Assembly: GCA_015680685.1 (NCBI GenBank)
Contig: MNCI01011451.1
Location: 197,983-223,940 of the forward strand
DNA length: 25,958 bases
Direction: 5' to 3'
From: Gnetum montanum
Taxonomy: Eukaryota > Streptophyta > Gnetopsida > Gnetales > Gnetaceae
Part shown: one piece after another, positions 9,559-20,399 of the stretch
Position numbering within the stretch: position 1 is the stretch's first letter
Layout of the letters: every line of letters starts with the position of its first letter
The notes under the pieces: model-generated
The model's database searches: none
What the model was told of the DNA's origin: nothing
The model's input: the letters and a program-made list of their open reading frames with translations, nothing else
Translations under genes and position numbers: made by a program

Positions 9559-10106
9559 GATGAGCTTTTTCAGCATTCCTTGCAACATTTGGATTTAATC
9601 ACTTAAGCATTTAATAGTTTAATATTTCAACACTTTAATAATTCTAGAAGCTTTTATTATTATCACATTACTGTTATTGTCCTTTTACCATCTAGAACAT
9701 ATATAAAACACTTGGTAACCCAGTGACGCTTAATGTCTAGTAACCCTGTAGTAGTTAGGGTATGCTCAAGATTGCATGGAGGATGGGATCAGTTGCTTAT
9801 GCTAGGGAGAGTTAAGCAATAGAGTAGAACAATTATAATCTACACAACTTTTCATTTCCTACAATTAAAGAATTAGAATTTAAAAGATAAAAATATAACC
9901 AATAAAATTAGTTGCCTCAATCTCACTTAACCATCGCTTTAGCATATCACCAATGAGGTTGGGAAGATAATGACAGTTCTAACTAAGGTTTTGTTAACTA
10001 GAGTTTGATGTATGCCAGTGCTTGTAGTCTACAGAATTTGACCAAGTCACACATGAATGCCTGTGATTCATATGGTTGGGCATAGGGGTACCTCGCCACT
10101 CATTGT

Positions 10107-10124
10107 TGGCGTTGTTACCAGGGA
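10107..10124 (+). other. Primer binding site, tRNA-Asp type
   Basis: TGGCGTTGTTACCAGGGA matches TGGCGCCGTTGCCGGGGA, the common plant gypsy site complementary to the 3' end of tRNA-Asp, at 14 of 18 positions. All four differences are C-to-T or G-to-A. The match to the known plant site is from memory; its place one base after LTR B supports it. Confidence 0.65.
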
Positions 10125-10270
10125 CTAGTAGTCCTACATGCACTATCTAGTCTTAGCAAGATCATCATTCACTTTGTTGGAACAAACCTAGGATAGTGAA
10201 ATATAAGCATGCTAGGAAATTTTAGTAAAAGAATAAGACACACCAGTTGAGTTGTTATCTAACATCAAAA

Positions 10271-10609
10271 ATGTCTTCTTCTAACAAGCGAGACAAATCC
10301 AACCCACCAATGTCGCAGGAATGTTAGGTGGTATACACACATCCAAACGAGTCTATCCCCAACTTTACCTTTATCCTACATCAGTATGAGCACTTGTGAT
10401 GGTGATACATGAAGGGTAACATCATATTACCTCTTGATTTGTCGATTCCTATAATGCTACTTCAAAATCTTACCAGACTAGGCATTCAAGACCATGGTGT
10501 GGAATACATCATGGAGGATCATGACTACCAAGATTATCGTCCTAATGAGGCACAATGTGCGTGGGACCAACAACAGGCAGAATTCCATGAACACATAAAG
10601 GGGAAATAG
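10271..10609 (+). pseudogene. Leader-proximal gag-like N-terminal remnant
   Basis: About 165 bases after the primer site an ATG opens a frame beginning MSSSNKRDKSNPPMSQEC. After three stops the same frame continues open from 10409 to 10609 (YIMEDHDYQDYRPNEAQCA, then DQQQAEFHEHIKGK). The Ser/Lys start and acidic, polar content fit the poorly conserved N-terminus of a retroelement gag, but no domain can be recognised. It is followed, without any pol, by an LTR 3' fragment, so most of this element has been deleted. Confidence 0.4.
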
Positions 10610-10735
10610 TTTAGTAACCCTTTATTCTTGTAGGACCACATGACAATGAGGAACCTATTTTTCATGATTCCCATTTGGCCAAACCTCCTCCAATGCATAA
10701 AATCATGCAGTTCATCATACAAAGTAAACAATCAA

Positions 10736-10871
10736 ATGACCATTCTAACTAAGGTTTTGCTAGCTAGAATTTAGTGTATGCAAGTGCTTGCAGTTTTTGG
10801 AATTTGACCAAGTCATACGTGAATGCCCGTGATTCACATGGTTGGGTGTAGGGGTACCTCACCGCTCATCA
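10736..10871 (+). repeat. 3' LTR fragment related to LTR A and B
   Basis: These 136 bases repeat the end of LTR B (9971-10105) in direct orientation: TTCTAACTAAGGTTTTG, then TTTGACCAAGTCA and TAGGGGTACCTC, finishing CTCATCA. In places it is closer to LTR A (CCATTCTAACTAAGG). Together with LTR B and the primer site it outlines an element whose whole body, except about 630 bases, is gone. Confidence 0.8.
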
Positions 10872-11340
10872 ATAATCCTATAACCTTAGAAAATTCAAAA
10901 ACCTAATGGTTTCTTCATAGAAAAACCCAAAAGTGTCATTGCTTTTTTAGGCAAAGAAAGTAGAAAACCTATGAAAATCATGGGAAAAGCATCTAAACTC
11001 TAACGTAACCAAAACCAAAAGCCCAAGTAGCATAAAAAATGAATAAACATGACCTAGATCTATGGTGGAATTTTTATAGAATCTGAAAATAAAAAATATA
11101 CAAGCCTATATCTAAAAAGAGAACCAGTACCTAGAAAAGAGAATACATACAAAAGTTTGTAAAAACTCGTAAAATTTATGTACCTAGGAAAAATGGTGGT
11201 GGAGCCTTCCCCAATGCTTGTTCAAGGTAGATGTGATAAACTCTAGATGGTGGAATCTACATCTTCCAATGTTGGGTTCCTAGTGGGAGTCATCTTCTTA
11301 ACCATGGTGCCAAAAACAGGTGTAGAAAATCCTTAATATT
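10872..11340. other. AT-rich stretch without recognisable feature
   Basis: No frame, RNA gene or clear repeat is visible here. It separates the LTR fragment from the dyad array; the first array-like words appear after about 11350. Confidence 0.5.
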
Positions 11341-11349
11341 TTTTAGCCT

Positions 11350-14300
11350 TGGTGACTACATTAGCAATAGTACCATAAGAAATTTTCACTATGCTGAAGT
11401 GGAGAACAACAATGGTAGTAGAGCTATTCACCAAGGCATAGTAGCAAGGAGGTAAGTAACAAGAGTGATTTTGCCAAGCTTTCCCAACTTAAATCAATCT
11501 TAAACCCAAACTCCTAAGTGGAAACCTTGGTTTCCTTTTGGAACTCCACTTCACTTGAAGATGAAATTGGAAACTAGGGACTACGCTAGAGTTATGAGAA
11601 GATTCTTTGAAAACTTGCTAATTTTGGATGGGCATTACTAGTTGCTTTTAAGAATGCCATAGAAACCCAAAACTATGCTAAGATTTTTGGAGTTTAAACC
11701 TTGACTACATTGAAGCCTTATTCCATGAAAACCTTGGGATAACTAGCACTTCCATCCTACCTCCTTAAAGCTTAGTTTGAGCATCCTACAACCTTAGAAT
11801 GTGGTAAAATATATTAAGTTTTGATAAAATTTGCATAACTATGCTAAGGGAAATCAAGGACTACATTGGGCCATTGTAGTCCTAGTTAATTCCCAACGTA
11901 GTCCAAAATGGAATGGACTTCTCCTAGTCCATCTAGCCTTTAGTTTCTTTTTGAATCAACCATCCAACCTTACTAAACCCTAGCCAAAGTTTTTGACAAC
12001 ATCAAAACTCGGTCAAATGCATTCCATTATGATAGAAATTAGGATTTTTCATGACTACGATGAAGAGAACCAAGGACTACACTAAACTAGCATAGTCCCA
12101 GCTGATGTCTAGCATAGTCCAGTATGACATCTTGATTTCTTGCAACTCAAAGCAACCCATCCATTCCATCCAACCTCCAATTGACTCCAAATTGACATAC
12201 CATTCTTCCAAATCCTTGTATTAGATTTTGACAAACCTAAGATATGATCAACTATAGTAAATGATGCTAATTTTTCCCCTTTCCTTTTGACTATGCTGGG
12301 GAGACCTAAGGACTATGTTGGCCCAGTGTAGTCCTAGGGTTTAGGGATCAAATAGATCATGCAATCCATCACAAACCTCCAACACTACATCTTGGAACAC
12401 ATCTTCCTAAAACCATTGGTGACCTCAAAATACTAACTAGACAAACAAAAATCTAAATAAAACCCACAAATTTATGTTCCCACATGGGATTTTACTAAGG
12501 ACTAAGAGGACTATACTAGGGTAGTGACCTCCTAGTAGGTTCCTAGTGTAGTCCACCCAAAATCCAAAAATCCATAATGCACAAACTCCAACACCTCTCC
12601 TAAGAACCCCAAAACACCATAAAGCTAATAAATATATCAAACCCTACAAATTTTTCCACTTTTCATGTCAAGTACTCTAGACTACACTAGGTGGGGAGTT
12701 GGGACTACTTTGGACCAATGTAGTCCCTACTGAATGCCTAGCATACTCCCCTAAAAATTTTCAAAATATATTAAGAATCATGCAACTTGACTCTAAAAAA
12801 CCTTAAGACCCTAGTTTAATACTATATGTTCATAAAAACCTACTTCTGGTACCTTCTACCATGACTCCACTAAGGGAGGAGGACTATGCTAGGCTAGTGT
12901 AGTCCTTGCCTAAGCCCAATGTAGTCAATACAAAATTCATAAAATCAACAAAAATCACTCAAATCAACATCTAAAAACCCTAAAATTTCATTTAAATTTT
13001 CCTAAACATAGAACCTACAAATTTTCAACATTTTTATCTTTCTAACTTGTACTACACTAGAGGGATGAGAGGACTACACTAGGCTAGCTTAGTCCTACCC
13101 AAAACCAAGTGTCGTTCATCAAAAATTGATAAAAACTATCATAAAGGCCTAAAAATACTATCCAAAAAACCCTAAAATCCTTGTGCAAGCATGTGTGACC
13201 TCAAAAATTTCATTTTTTTATCATTCTTGACCACCACCACCTTCACTATGTTGAGGCAAGGGTGGGACTACACTAGGCTAGCATACTCCCTCTCCAAGCC
13301 TAAAATAGTCCATAAAAAAAAACAACCCAAATTGACCTAAATTCATCACTAGTAAGCCCTATAACCTTGTTGGAAACCTCTATTGACCATGGAAACTCCT
13401 ATCAACCATCCAAAGCCTCAACTATGTTGATGGAAATATGGGACTACGTTGGGCAAGCATAGTCCTAGCCCAAGCCCAACATAGTCCACATTGTGAACTC
13501 CAAACCAAACCATACATAACCAAAAAAAATCACCAATTTTTATTATAGGACCTTGATGATACACACCAAGACCATCATACCTTGAATCTAAGCCAAATTT
13601 CATCATTTTTAAACTCTCAAACCTTGACTATGTTGAGGAGGAACTATGACTACACTAGGCTAGCATAGTCTCTCTCAAACCCCAATGTAGTCCATTTCAA
13701 ACTACCCAAGGTTGATCAAACTAACTTTAAATCCTTTGTTGATGAATCCTAGAGTCTCGTTGGAGCCTATTTAACCATGGAATTCATATTTTTCATCATT
13801 TTTTACCCTTAACACATAACTACACTAAGGATGGGTTTAGACTATTTTGGGCCAATGTAGTTCCTCTTTACGCCAATGTAGTCCACATAAACTTACCCAA
13901 AATTGATGAAAATAACTTAAGATGCACTTTTGGGAGTCCTAGGATCCACTAAAGTTATATTTGGTATTAAAACCAAATTTTTCAGCTCTTTGAATTTGAA
14001 TACACGAAAGAAAGAATGGGACTATGCTAGGCTAGCATAGTCCCTCTCAAACCCTATCATATTCCATTTGAAGTTGGCCAAAATTGACAAGAAAAAACAA
14101 AAAATCCACTTCCAATGAACCATGGAGCCTCACCCAAAGCCTTTTTTTCCATAAAATGCATTTTTTATAAACATTTTTTTATCATGGAAGCCTAAACATT
14201 GCTAAAGGATACTAGGACTACATTGAGCTAGCATAGTTCCTATCTAGGCATAACATAGTCCATCCCAACCACTCAAAAAATTACCAAAAGTAACTCAGAA

Positions 14301-15190
14301 CTCATTTTTTTGAAAGTCTTAAGACACTGCCAAAGTTAATTTAAGTAGTAAAACTGAATTTCTTTAGCTTTTGAAAAGCATCTACACTGGAGAATACTTG
14401 GACTACACTAGGCCAGCGTAGTCACTATCCAGGCTCAATGTAGTCCACGCCAAAATAATCAAAATAGCTAAAACATTGTCCAAATCAACTTCAAAATATA
14501 CCCAAAATCCTACCAGAGGATGCCCAAACCTTATAACCTTGAGAAATGAACCTGAATGCATATTTTCTCATGATTTCTAATTCCAATCCATCAACTACAC
14601 AAAGCACTACATGCCCTAAGTATTCCCAGGATGTTGGACAATCCAAGAACCAAACAGGCATGAAAACTTGCAATTTTTCCACTAAAACCCTAGTCATCAA
14701 CACTAGTGGCCCCAAAAGCCCCAAAACTCACTAAAATCCATTTTTCATGCAAGACTATGCTAGAGAAGCTAAGGACTACACTGGGCTAGTGTAGTTCCAA
14801 TGAGAAGGGAAAATGTAAAAACAAATATTGATAGCAAGCAGCTCAGAATGGCCAAAAATTGATCCAAAATGACCAAAACCTTGCCTCCATGGCTCTCAAT
14901 TGCAAATTTCACTCTATTTTGACTCTGGAAACCATACAAACTCATTCATTCCTTGTGACTATGCTAGGGCTTATTAGCCTAGCATAGTCACCCATGGAAT
15001 TAAGATTTTCAACCTTCTAAAAAGGCAAAATGATGTTAAAACTTGCCAATCTTCAATACCTATCACTTGTGCTAGCTATTTAGACTACAAAAAGTTCAAA
15101 TATGATCATACAAAGCCTAGGAAACTACCCATGAATGTCAACTATGCTGGAGGAAGGTAGGACTATGCTAGGCAAGCATAGTCACCAGTA
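11350..15190. repeat. Tandem array, about 189-bp period, with a dyad in each unit
   Basis: The word GGACTAYRYTRGG recurs near 11578, 11858, 12074, 12310, 12508, 12702, 12881, 13071, 13265, 13441, 13648, 13838, 14019, 14215, 14399, 14594 (degenerate), 14773, 14957 and 15160. From 12508 on, the mean spacing is about 189 bases (range about 176-207). In each unit the word is followed at once by its inverse (CTAGCATAGTCC), then about 20 bases later by another inverted half (for example CAACATAGTCC), and is usually preceded by a forward half (ACTATGTTGAGG). The roughly 90-base spacer also aligns between units, for example 13901 with 14278. The left part, before 12500, is more diverged. No coding frame is convincing; short ORFs here are chance. 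Confidence 0.8.
14019..14043. repeat. Perfect inverted repeat in the array (12-bp arms)
   Basis: GGACTATGCTAG (14019-14030) and CTAGCATAGTCC (14032-14043) are exact complements with one base between them. A second perfect 12-base pair occurs at 14957-14968 and 14978-14989, with a 9-base loop. These are the best-preserved dyads of the array. Confidence 0.9.
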
Positions 15191-15199
15191 GGGCCGAAC

Positions 15200-16059
15200 A
15201 TAGTCACAACAAAAGGTGCCAATTTTGCTTCAAAACAACCCCAAAATTACCTCTTCATGTGTTCAAACTCTACTAGCAACCCTATAGCCCCATACCATGG
15301 CTTGCTAAGCCATAAAACTAGCAAAATCTAACCATGTTTGACCAAGATTAGCTGAATTCTGCCATATACAACCCATTTTTCTTGATTTGACCTTATTTCA
15401 TGACCTTTCAACTTATTTTTAACCTTGTTTTGCATTTTCAATCTTCTTGACCTAGTATGGCCTTTTCATGGCCTTATATTTTCTTTATTTGCTTTATTAT
15501 GGACTTATTAGCCTCTATTTAGCCTTGGATTGGTGTTAGATGATGGATTTTCATTCCATACCACCATTTGATACCATGTAGCCATGCCCTACCAGGGCTT
15601 AAAATTGGTAAGATCATAATATTTTTTTATCATTTTAGCTAATTTCTCATATTGCATCTTATTTGACTTTTTTATACCTTTGTTTGAACTTTATTTAACC
15701 TTTTTCTAGCCTTTACTCCATTTTGTTTACCTATTTTGTAGCTCTTTATAGCCTTGGATGACCTTATTTTCAAAATGTTTAGCATTAGAATAGTATATGT
15801 TTACATAATTTTATAACATTTTGGCATTATTTGTTCATCCCTACCCAAGTTCTACTTAATATGCTTTCAATTAACATGTAAAATTAAAATATGAGTACCT
15901 GGAAGCCAATCAGTTTACCTCTATGTCTACATGGATCTCACAGTGATGTTGAGTAATGTATTGATCTTGATTGCCTGGATCTTAAGCCTGAGAGTCTTGC
16001 TAAACACATATCCTCAATTAAGAAACCTTTAGAATGGCCTAAAAACCTAGTCAAAACCC
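15200..16059. other. T-rich stretch between the array and pol
   Basis: No gene is recognised. About 15350-15850 is T-rich on the plus strand, with recurring words such as CCTTATTTT, TTAGCCT and ATGGCCTT, perhaps a worn tandem repeat. The last 150 bases could be the protease-RT linker of the following pol (for example LDCLDLKPESLAKHISSIKK), but no protease motif is visible. Confidence 0.4.
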
Positions 16060-17150
16060 TTGATCGATGGCATTACTAAAGACTCTCTAGTTGAGGTTCC
16101 CATCATGATACATAGTGGTGAGGAGAAAACCCTTAAACTAAATTCCTCACTAGAACCTCAACAAGCTCAAGTCATCACCATGGTCTTACAAGATAACATT
16201 AAGTCCTTTTCTTGGTTGTATGAAGATATGCCAGGTTTAGACCCATGTCTAGTCCAACACAACATCATACTAGATCCTAGCATTAAACTAGTTAAGCAAA
16301 AACTACGTAAGATTAGACCTAATTTGGCCCTTGTAGTTCATGACAAGATCACAGAGATATACCAAGCTAGTTTCATCAGACCTATTGACAACATGAAATG
16401 GATATCCAACATATGATAGTTCCTATGAAAAATAAGAGTATCCATATTTACATAGATTTCTAAGATCTTAATAAGGAAACCATCAAGGATGATTTTTCTT
16501 TACCTAGTATTGATCAACTCATTGATACTATGATTGGACATGCCTTATTATCCTTTATGAATGGGATACAACCAAATTAATATCAACCCGAAGCACCAAC
16601 CTAGTATAACCTTCATGACCCCTTGGGGAACCTTTTACTATATCATGATGTCCTTTGACCTTAAGAACACTGGAGCAACCTATGAAAGAGCCATGACGTA
16701 TATCTTTAGTGATTACATGTTAGGTTTTCTCAATGATTATGTAGATGATATAGCTATTAAGTCCAAAGTGGCTAGTGATCCTGGTAATGACCTAGACCTT
16801 GTGCTTAAATAATGCCTTAAGTTTGAGCTAAGACTCAATCCTAAGAAGTATGTCTTTGGTGTCAAAACTGGTAAGATGCTTGGCTTTGTAGTATCAAAAG
16901 TAGCGATACTTGTTGATCTTGATAAGGTTAAGGCCATCTCCAACTTGGTAGCACCAACTAACCTTACAGAGATTTGGGAACTACAAGGTAGATTACAATT
17001 TATTCCTAGGCTCATCAGTAGGCTTACAAATAAGTTACAACTCATGCAACACTTTCTTAAGAAAGGAGTTCACTATGAGTGAATGGCTCAATGCCAAAAA
17101 GCCTTTGAAAACCTTAAGCAAGAGTGGGCACAACTACCAGTAGTCTATCC
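16060..17150 (+). pseudogene. Tat-lineage Ty3/gypsy reverse transcriptase, decayed
   Basis: Reverse transcriptase copies the element RNA into DNA. The pre-RT part shows FSWLYEDMPGLDP (family 'FAW...DMPGIDP'), VKQKLRKIRP and ASFIRPI. After a frameshift near 16410 come IVPMKNKSIHIYIDF, DLNKETIKDDFSLP and IDQLIDTMIGHALLSFM. A second frameshift near 16558 leads to GYNQINI, FMTPWGTFYYIMMSF and the active-site YVDDIAIKSK (YVDD at 16738-16749, intact). Thumb and connection follow in the same frame (LNPKKYVFGV, GKMLGFVVS, ELQGRLQFIPRLI), with stops at 16810 and 17080. DMPGI and TPWGTF point to the Tat group, which the second RNase H downstream confirms. Confidence 0.88.
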
Positions 17151-17960
17151 TCCATAAGAGGGTAAACCATTTTACATCTACCTTGTCATCTTTAACACAT
17201 CCATTACCTCCCTACTCTATCATAAACATGATGATGGAGTAAAAATGCTAGTATACTACTTTAGCCATGCATTACTTTTCCATGAGACCTAATACACTGA
17301 AGTAGAGAAGTACTATGTAGCACTAGTCTTCTCATTGAAGAAGTGAAGACACTACCTATTCAAGAGCTAGGTCAATGCCATTTGTAAAGACAAAATACTT
17401 AGTGCCATAATGACCAATATTTACAAGAGTAGCCGTATATCCTAATGGAAATCCATAACAGTGGAGTTTGACCTTCATTATGTCTCTCAATCCTCAATGA
17501 AAGCTCAAGCCATAGCAATACAACTTACTGTTCCACCTATTGATGACCAAGCAACTATAGACCTCAAGTTTCCTGATGAGCATGTTAACACTATCAACTA
17601 AGTGTCCAAGGATTATGAGGTAGTCATGTATTTTAATTAAGCTTCAACTACCCATGGGGCCAGTGTTGTTGCCATCATAATGTTCCCATCTGGTGAAATC
17701 TAACCCTATCATTTTGGGTTTTCATGCACCAACAACAGAGTAGAGTACAAGGGTTTGATCAAGGGGATGATGGTAGCATGTGTCCTTGGAATTAAATGTT
17801 TGATTCTCAACGATGATTCACAACTTGTGGTCAACCAAGTAACTAAGGGTTATGCATGCAAAGCCAAATATTTATATATGTTGATATCTAATATATACCC
17901 TCGAACAAAAATTTTGTAGTTGACACCATTACAATGCTAGCCCTCAATGTGACATCAAAT
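17151..17960 (+). pseudogene. Two RNase H domains of the Tat pol
   Basis: The first, gypsy-type RNase H shows FYIYLVIFNTSI, VYYFSHALL, YTEVEKYYVALVFSLKK and EFDLHYVSQSSMKAQAIA. The second, plant-type archaeal RNase H, a hallmark of the Tat lineage, shows YFN*AST, SVVAIIMFPSGE, FSCTNNRVEYKGLIKGM and NDDSQLVVNQV. In the second domain the first catalytic Asp (normally FDGA) is Asn, while the Glu of NNxxEY and the Asp of DSQLV remain. The frame is the same as the RT frame from 16561 onward; about ten stops but no frameshift interrupt it until about 17910. Confidence 0.85.
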
Positions 17961-18510
17961 GTATTTAGTAAGTTTTCTACCCTAACCATGGACTATGCTA
18001 TCCCCATCACATAGAACACTAAGGATAATCTTCTGGTCATAGTCCATACTACCCCTATAAAGGAGTGGTACAATGATATCAAGTTTTACGTTATGCATGG
18101 AGAATCTTCACAAGGCCTGACTACTTCTCAAAAGGACATCGTACATAAATTATTAAAATAGTATATCATAGTAGGCCCTATCTAATTTCATCAATGACCA
18201 ACAGAACAAGGAGCTATGGACCATGGACCTAGACTTGGTGGAAGAGCAGTGTGTGTGAACACTTGCTTACATCGAGCACTACTAGGAGAGGCAAAAACAC
18301 CAACACCATCATAACCTAGGTAAATTCAAGATCAAGGAAGGGGACCTAGTCCTTAAGACTATTTGTGAACATGTTGAAAAATTCTCAACCAACTGGGAAA
18401 GCTCTTTTTCTTGATCACCAAGGCCTACAGCAACAATGCCTACCAAATAATAGACATGGATGGGAATGAGTTGGCCAATCTTGTTAATCATTCCGACCTA
18501 AAATCATAAC
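17961..18510 (+). pseudogene. Post-RNase H linker and C-terminal part of integrase, core missing
   Basis: The linker is recognisable up to about 18160 (EWYNDIKFYVMHGESS, matching the Tat 'W..DI..YL..G' segment). The sequence then jumps to the integrase tail: LDLVEEQCV near 18230, KFKIKEGDLVLKTI, FSTNWESSF, then after a frameshift AYQIIDMDGNELANLVN and LKS near 18508. The HHCC zinc finger and the D,D,E catalytic core that should lie between, normally several hundred codons, are absent. This element could not integrate by itself. Confidence 0.78.
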
Positions 18511-18558
18511 ACATCTAGCTAACAATAATTATCAGGTGAGCTTGCTTTCCATGGTCCA

Positions 18559-18632
18559 CTAAGATCTTAAACTATCCCAATGATCTGCTAAGACCTTAAA
18601 CTAGCACCACAGCCTACTAAGGCCTTAAACTA
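18559..18632. repeat. Three copies of a 29-bp tandem repeat
   Basis: CTAAGRYCTTAAACTA occurs at 18559, 18588 and 18617, exactly 29 bases apart, just after the integrase remnant. Confidence 0.85.
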
Positions 18633-19320
18633 GCAACATGTAAACTTTGATATCTAGATCTACTAAAATATTCTACATAGACTTATGTATTTCATTGTAA
18701 CAACATGATTTCATTACTTGGTTTTCCTATCCTCTTGGAGTTGTGGTTGCAGGATGAAGCCTAGAGTCATCATAGAGGTCCAACTCATCACAAAAGCAAG
18801 TTACCATGTGACTCTAATGTGCAAGACTAGTGAGTTTGTCCTGCCATATCAAGAGTGCTTATTCCACAAGCTTTTCATTATCATTCCCTTGATCCCAACC
18901 TCATAGCCTAATTATAACCTTCCTTACCTTTCTATGGCTATACGACATTCCTTTGTCTTACTCCACCTTCAAGTCCATTCAATATAACACCTTTCATTCA
19001 ATGAAAAACCAACAAGTCCAACAAGTGTAACACATCTCACTTGATGATAAAACTAAATCAAACTATATTTGGTAATGAAACATCACAAAAATTCATATTC
19101 CAAATCCCATTTTTCCACTTGAGGCAAAGTTTCATTGTAAATGTAAGGTATGTGGTCCATGAGCTACAATATTGCATACTTCAACTTTTTGAGATAAAAA
19201 AAGCTCAAAAGTTGTTATTTCCTCACTTCCTAAGTGGAAAAATGTACCTAATGTCTATATCTAGGGCTGGGAAGGCTAAAAACACCTTTAGAATGGCTAA
19301 AATTTGCATTTTCATTGGTT
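18633..19320. other. Stretch without recognisable gene
   Basis: Short open frames at 18718-18906 and 19041-19430 show no family resemblance and no conserved composition. Position after pol suggests the 3' untranslated part of the Tat element, but no polypurine tract or LTR boundary is evident. Confidence 0.45.
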
Positions 19321-20170
19321 TTTGTAGGGATATATCACCAACTACGCTAGAGCCATTTTTAGCAGACACAGTAGCTACAATAGTCACAATAGCCACAGTA
19401 GCTAGTGTAGTCATTTCCAAGACCCATTAGAAGTGCAACGTTGGGAGTTTTGGAATTTTCATTTTTCCAACAATAGTAAGTGTAGTCATCTCAAGTGAAC
19501 AACAGCCAACATAGATAGCATACTTCACCACGCATAGCACTTTCCAGGTAATTCCACCATTTCCATGATTTCCAGCTTTTCACATATTTTCCACTATTTT
19601 TGCCATTCCTCATCAACCTCAACATAGTCCAAAAATGCCAGCATAGTAGGAATGTTGTCAATGTACTAACAAAATTTTGTTTACTATTTATAGTAAATGG
19701 ATGGGTTTTATGATTGTAGTCCATTTTAAAATTACTATAAATGGAAACTAAGTTGAAAGTAGATGACCATTAACTAAGGCTAGTGTAGTAAGGATGGTAC
19801 TAGTTTAGTAACAAAATTCTATTTACTATTTATAGTAAATGAATGGATTTTGTGATTATAGTCCATTCCAAACGTACCACAAATAGTAACTTTACTAGGA
19901 GGAGATGACAATTGCCACTTGCAAATTCATCCAATTTGTCAGCAATCATGTCAAACCCAAACATAGCAACCCTACCCTATAAAAACCCAACATGAACACC
20001 ATTTTAGGATTCCATGACTTTTGAATTTTGAGCACTTTAACATTTTCATAACCTTTGGCTGAAAACCAATTTCCAATTTGCTAGTAATTAAAGTCCATTA
20101 CAACCATTGCAAGCTTACTTCCATTTTTTGGTGACAAAAACTAGTACTACGCTAGGCACAAAGACTCCCA
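19321..20170. repeat. Non-coding region with dispersed array words and a 142-bp duplication
   Basis: Words of the 11-15 kb array recur: ACTACGCTAGAGCC near 19341, GCTAGTGTAGTC near 19401, CAACATAGTCC and CAGCATAGTAGG near 19620, and TACTACGCTAGGC near 20146. Two adjacent units of about 142 bases are present: AACAAAATT followed by TTTACTATTTATAGTAAA starts at 19668 and again at 19810. TTTACTA/TAGTAAA forms a small hairpin in each. TATAAAAA at 19978-19985 is a possible promoter box, so this could be a remnant of another LTR. Confidence 0.55.
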
Positions 20171-20399
20171 TGTAGTATCCATTACACCAAAAGTGAAAAT
20201 CCATTTTCATAACCATGTTGAAGATCTTAGTGAAAACCAATAAAAGTAGTTGGAAACTAGAGCTAGAAAGAGACTAGATCATGGAGCAGTAGTAGAACAC
20301 AATCTACCTTTTCTAATGGACTTCAAGCTCTTGTAAGCAACTTCTTGTACCCTTGGCATGAAATTTTTACTTCATGAACATTATTCTTTATTTTTCTTA

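Larger units (their letters stand above)
9239..10105 (+). repeat. LTR B, Ty3/gypsy-type long terminal repeat, plus orientation
   Basis: This 867-bp copy starts TGATGA and ends in CTCATTG, a decayed form of the CTCATCA end seen in LTR A and in the fragment at 10865-10871. A TGATGA...TCATCA pair would be a 6-base terminal inverted repeat. One base after its end lies the primer binding site, which marks it as a 5' LTR. Yet a purine tract and gag sequence abut its left end, as for a 3' LTR. It is inverted relative to LTR A, 4.37 kb away. Confidence 0.82.

Noticed and set aside
14491-14734. Overlapping ORFs on both strands in the dyad array
   Set aside because: They fall inside tandem repeat units and are not kept in neighbouring units.
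19041-19430. 129-codon plus-strand ORF
   Set aside because: Its end is a translation of the repeated ACAGTAGCTAC/AATAGTCAC words and the rest has no family resemblance; likely chance.
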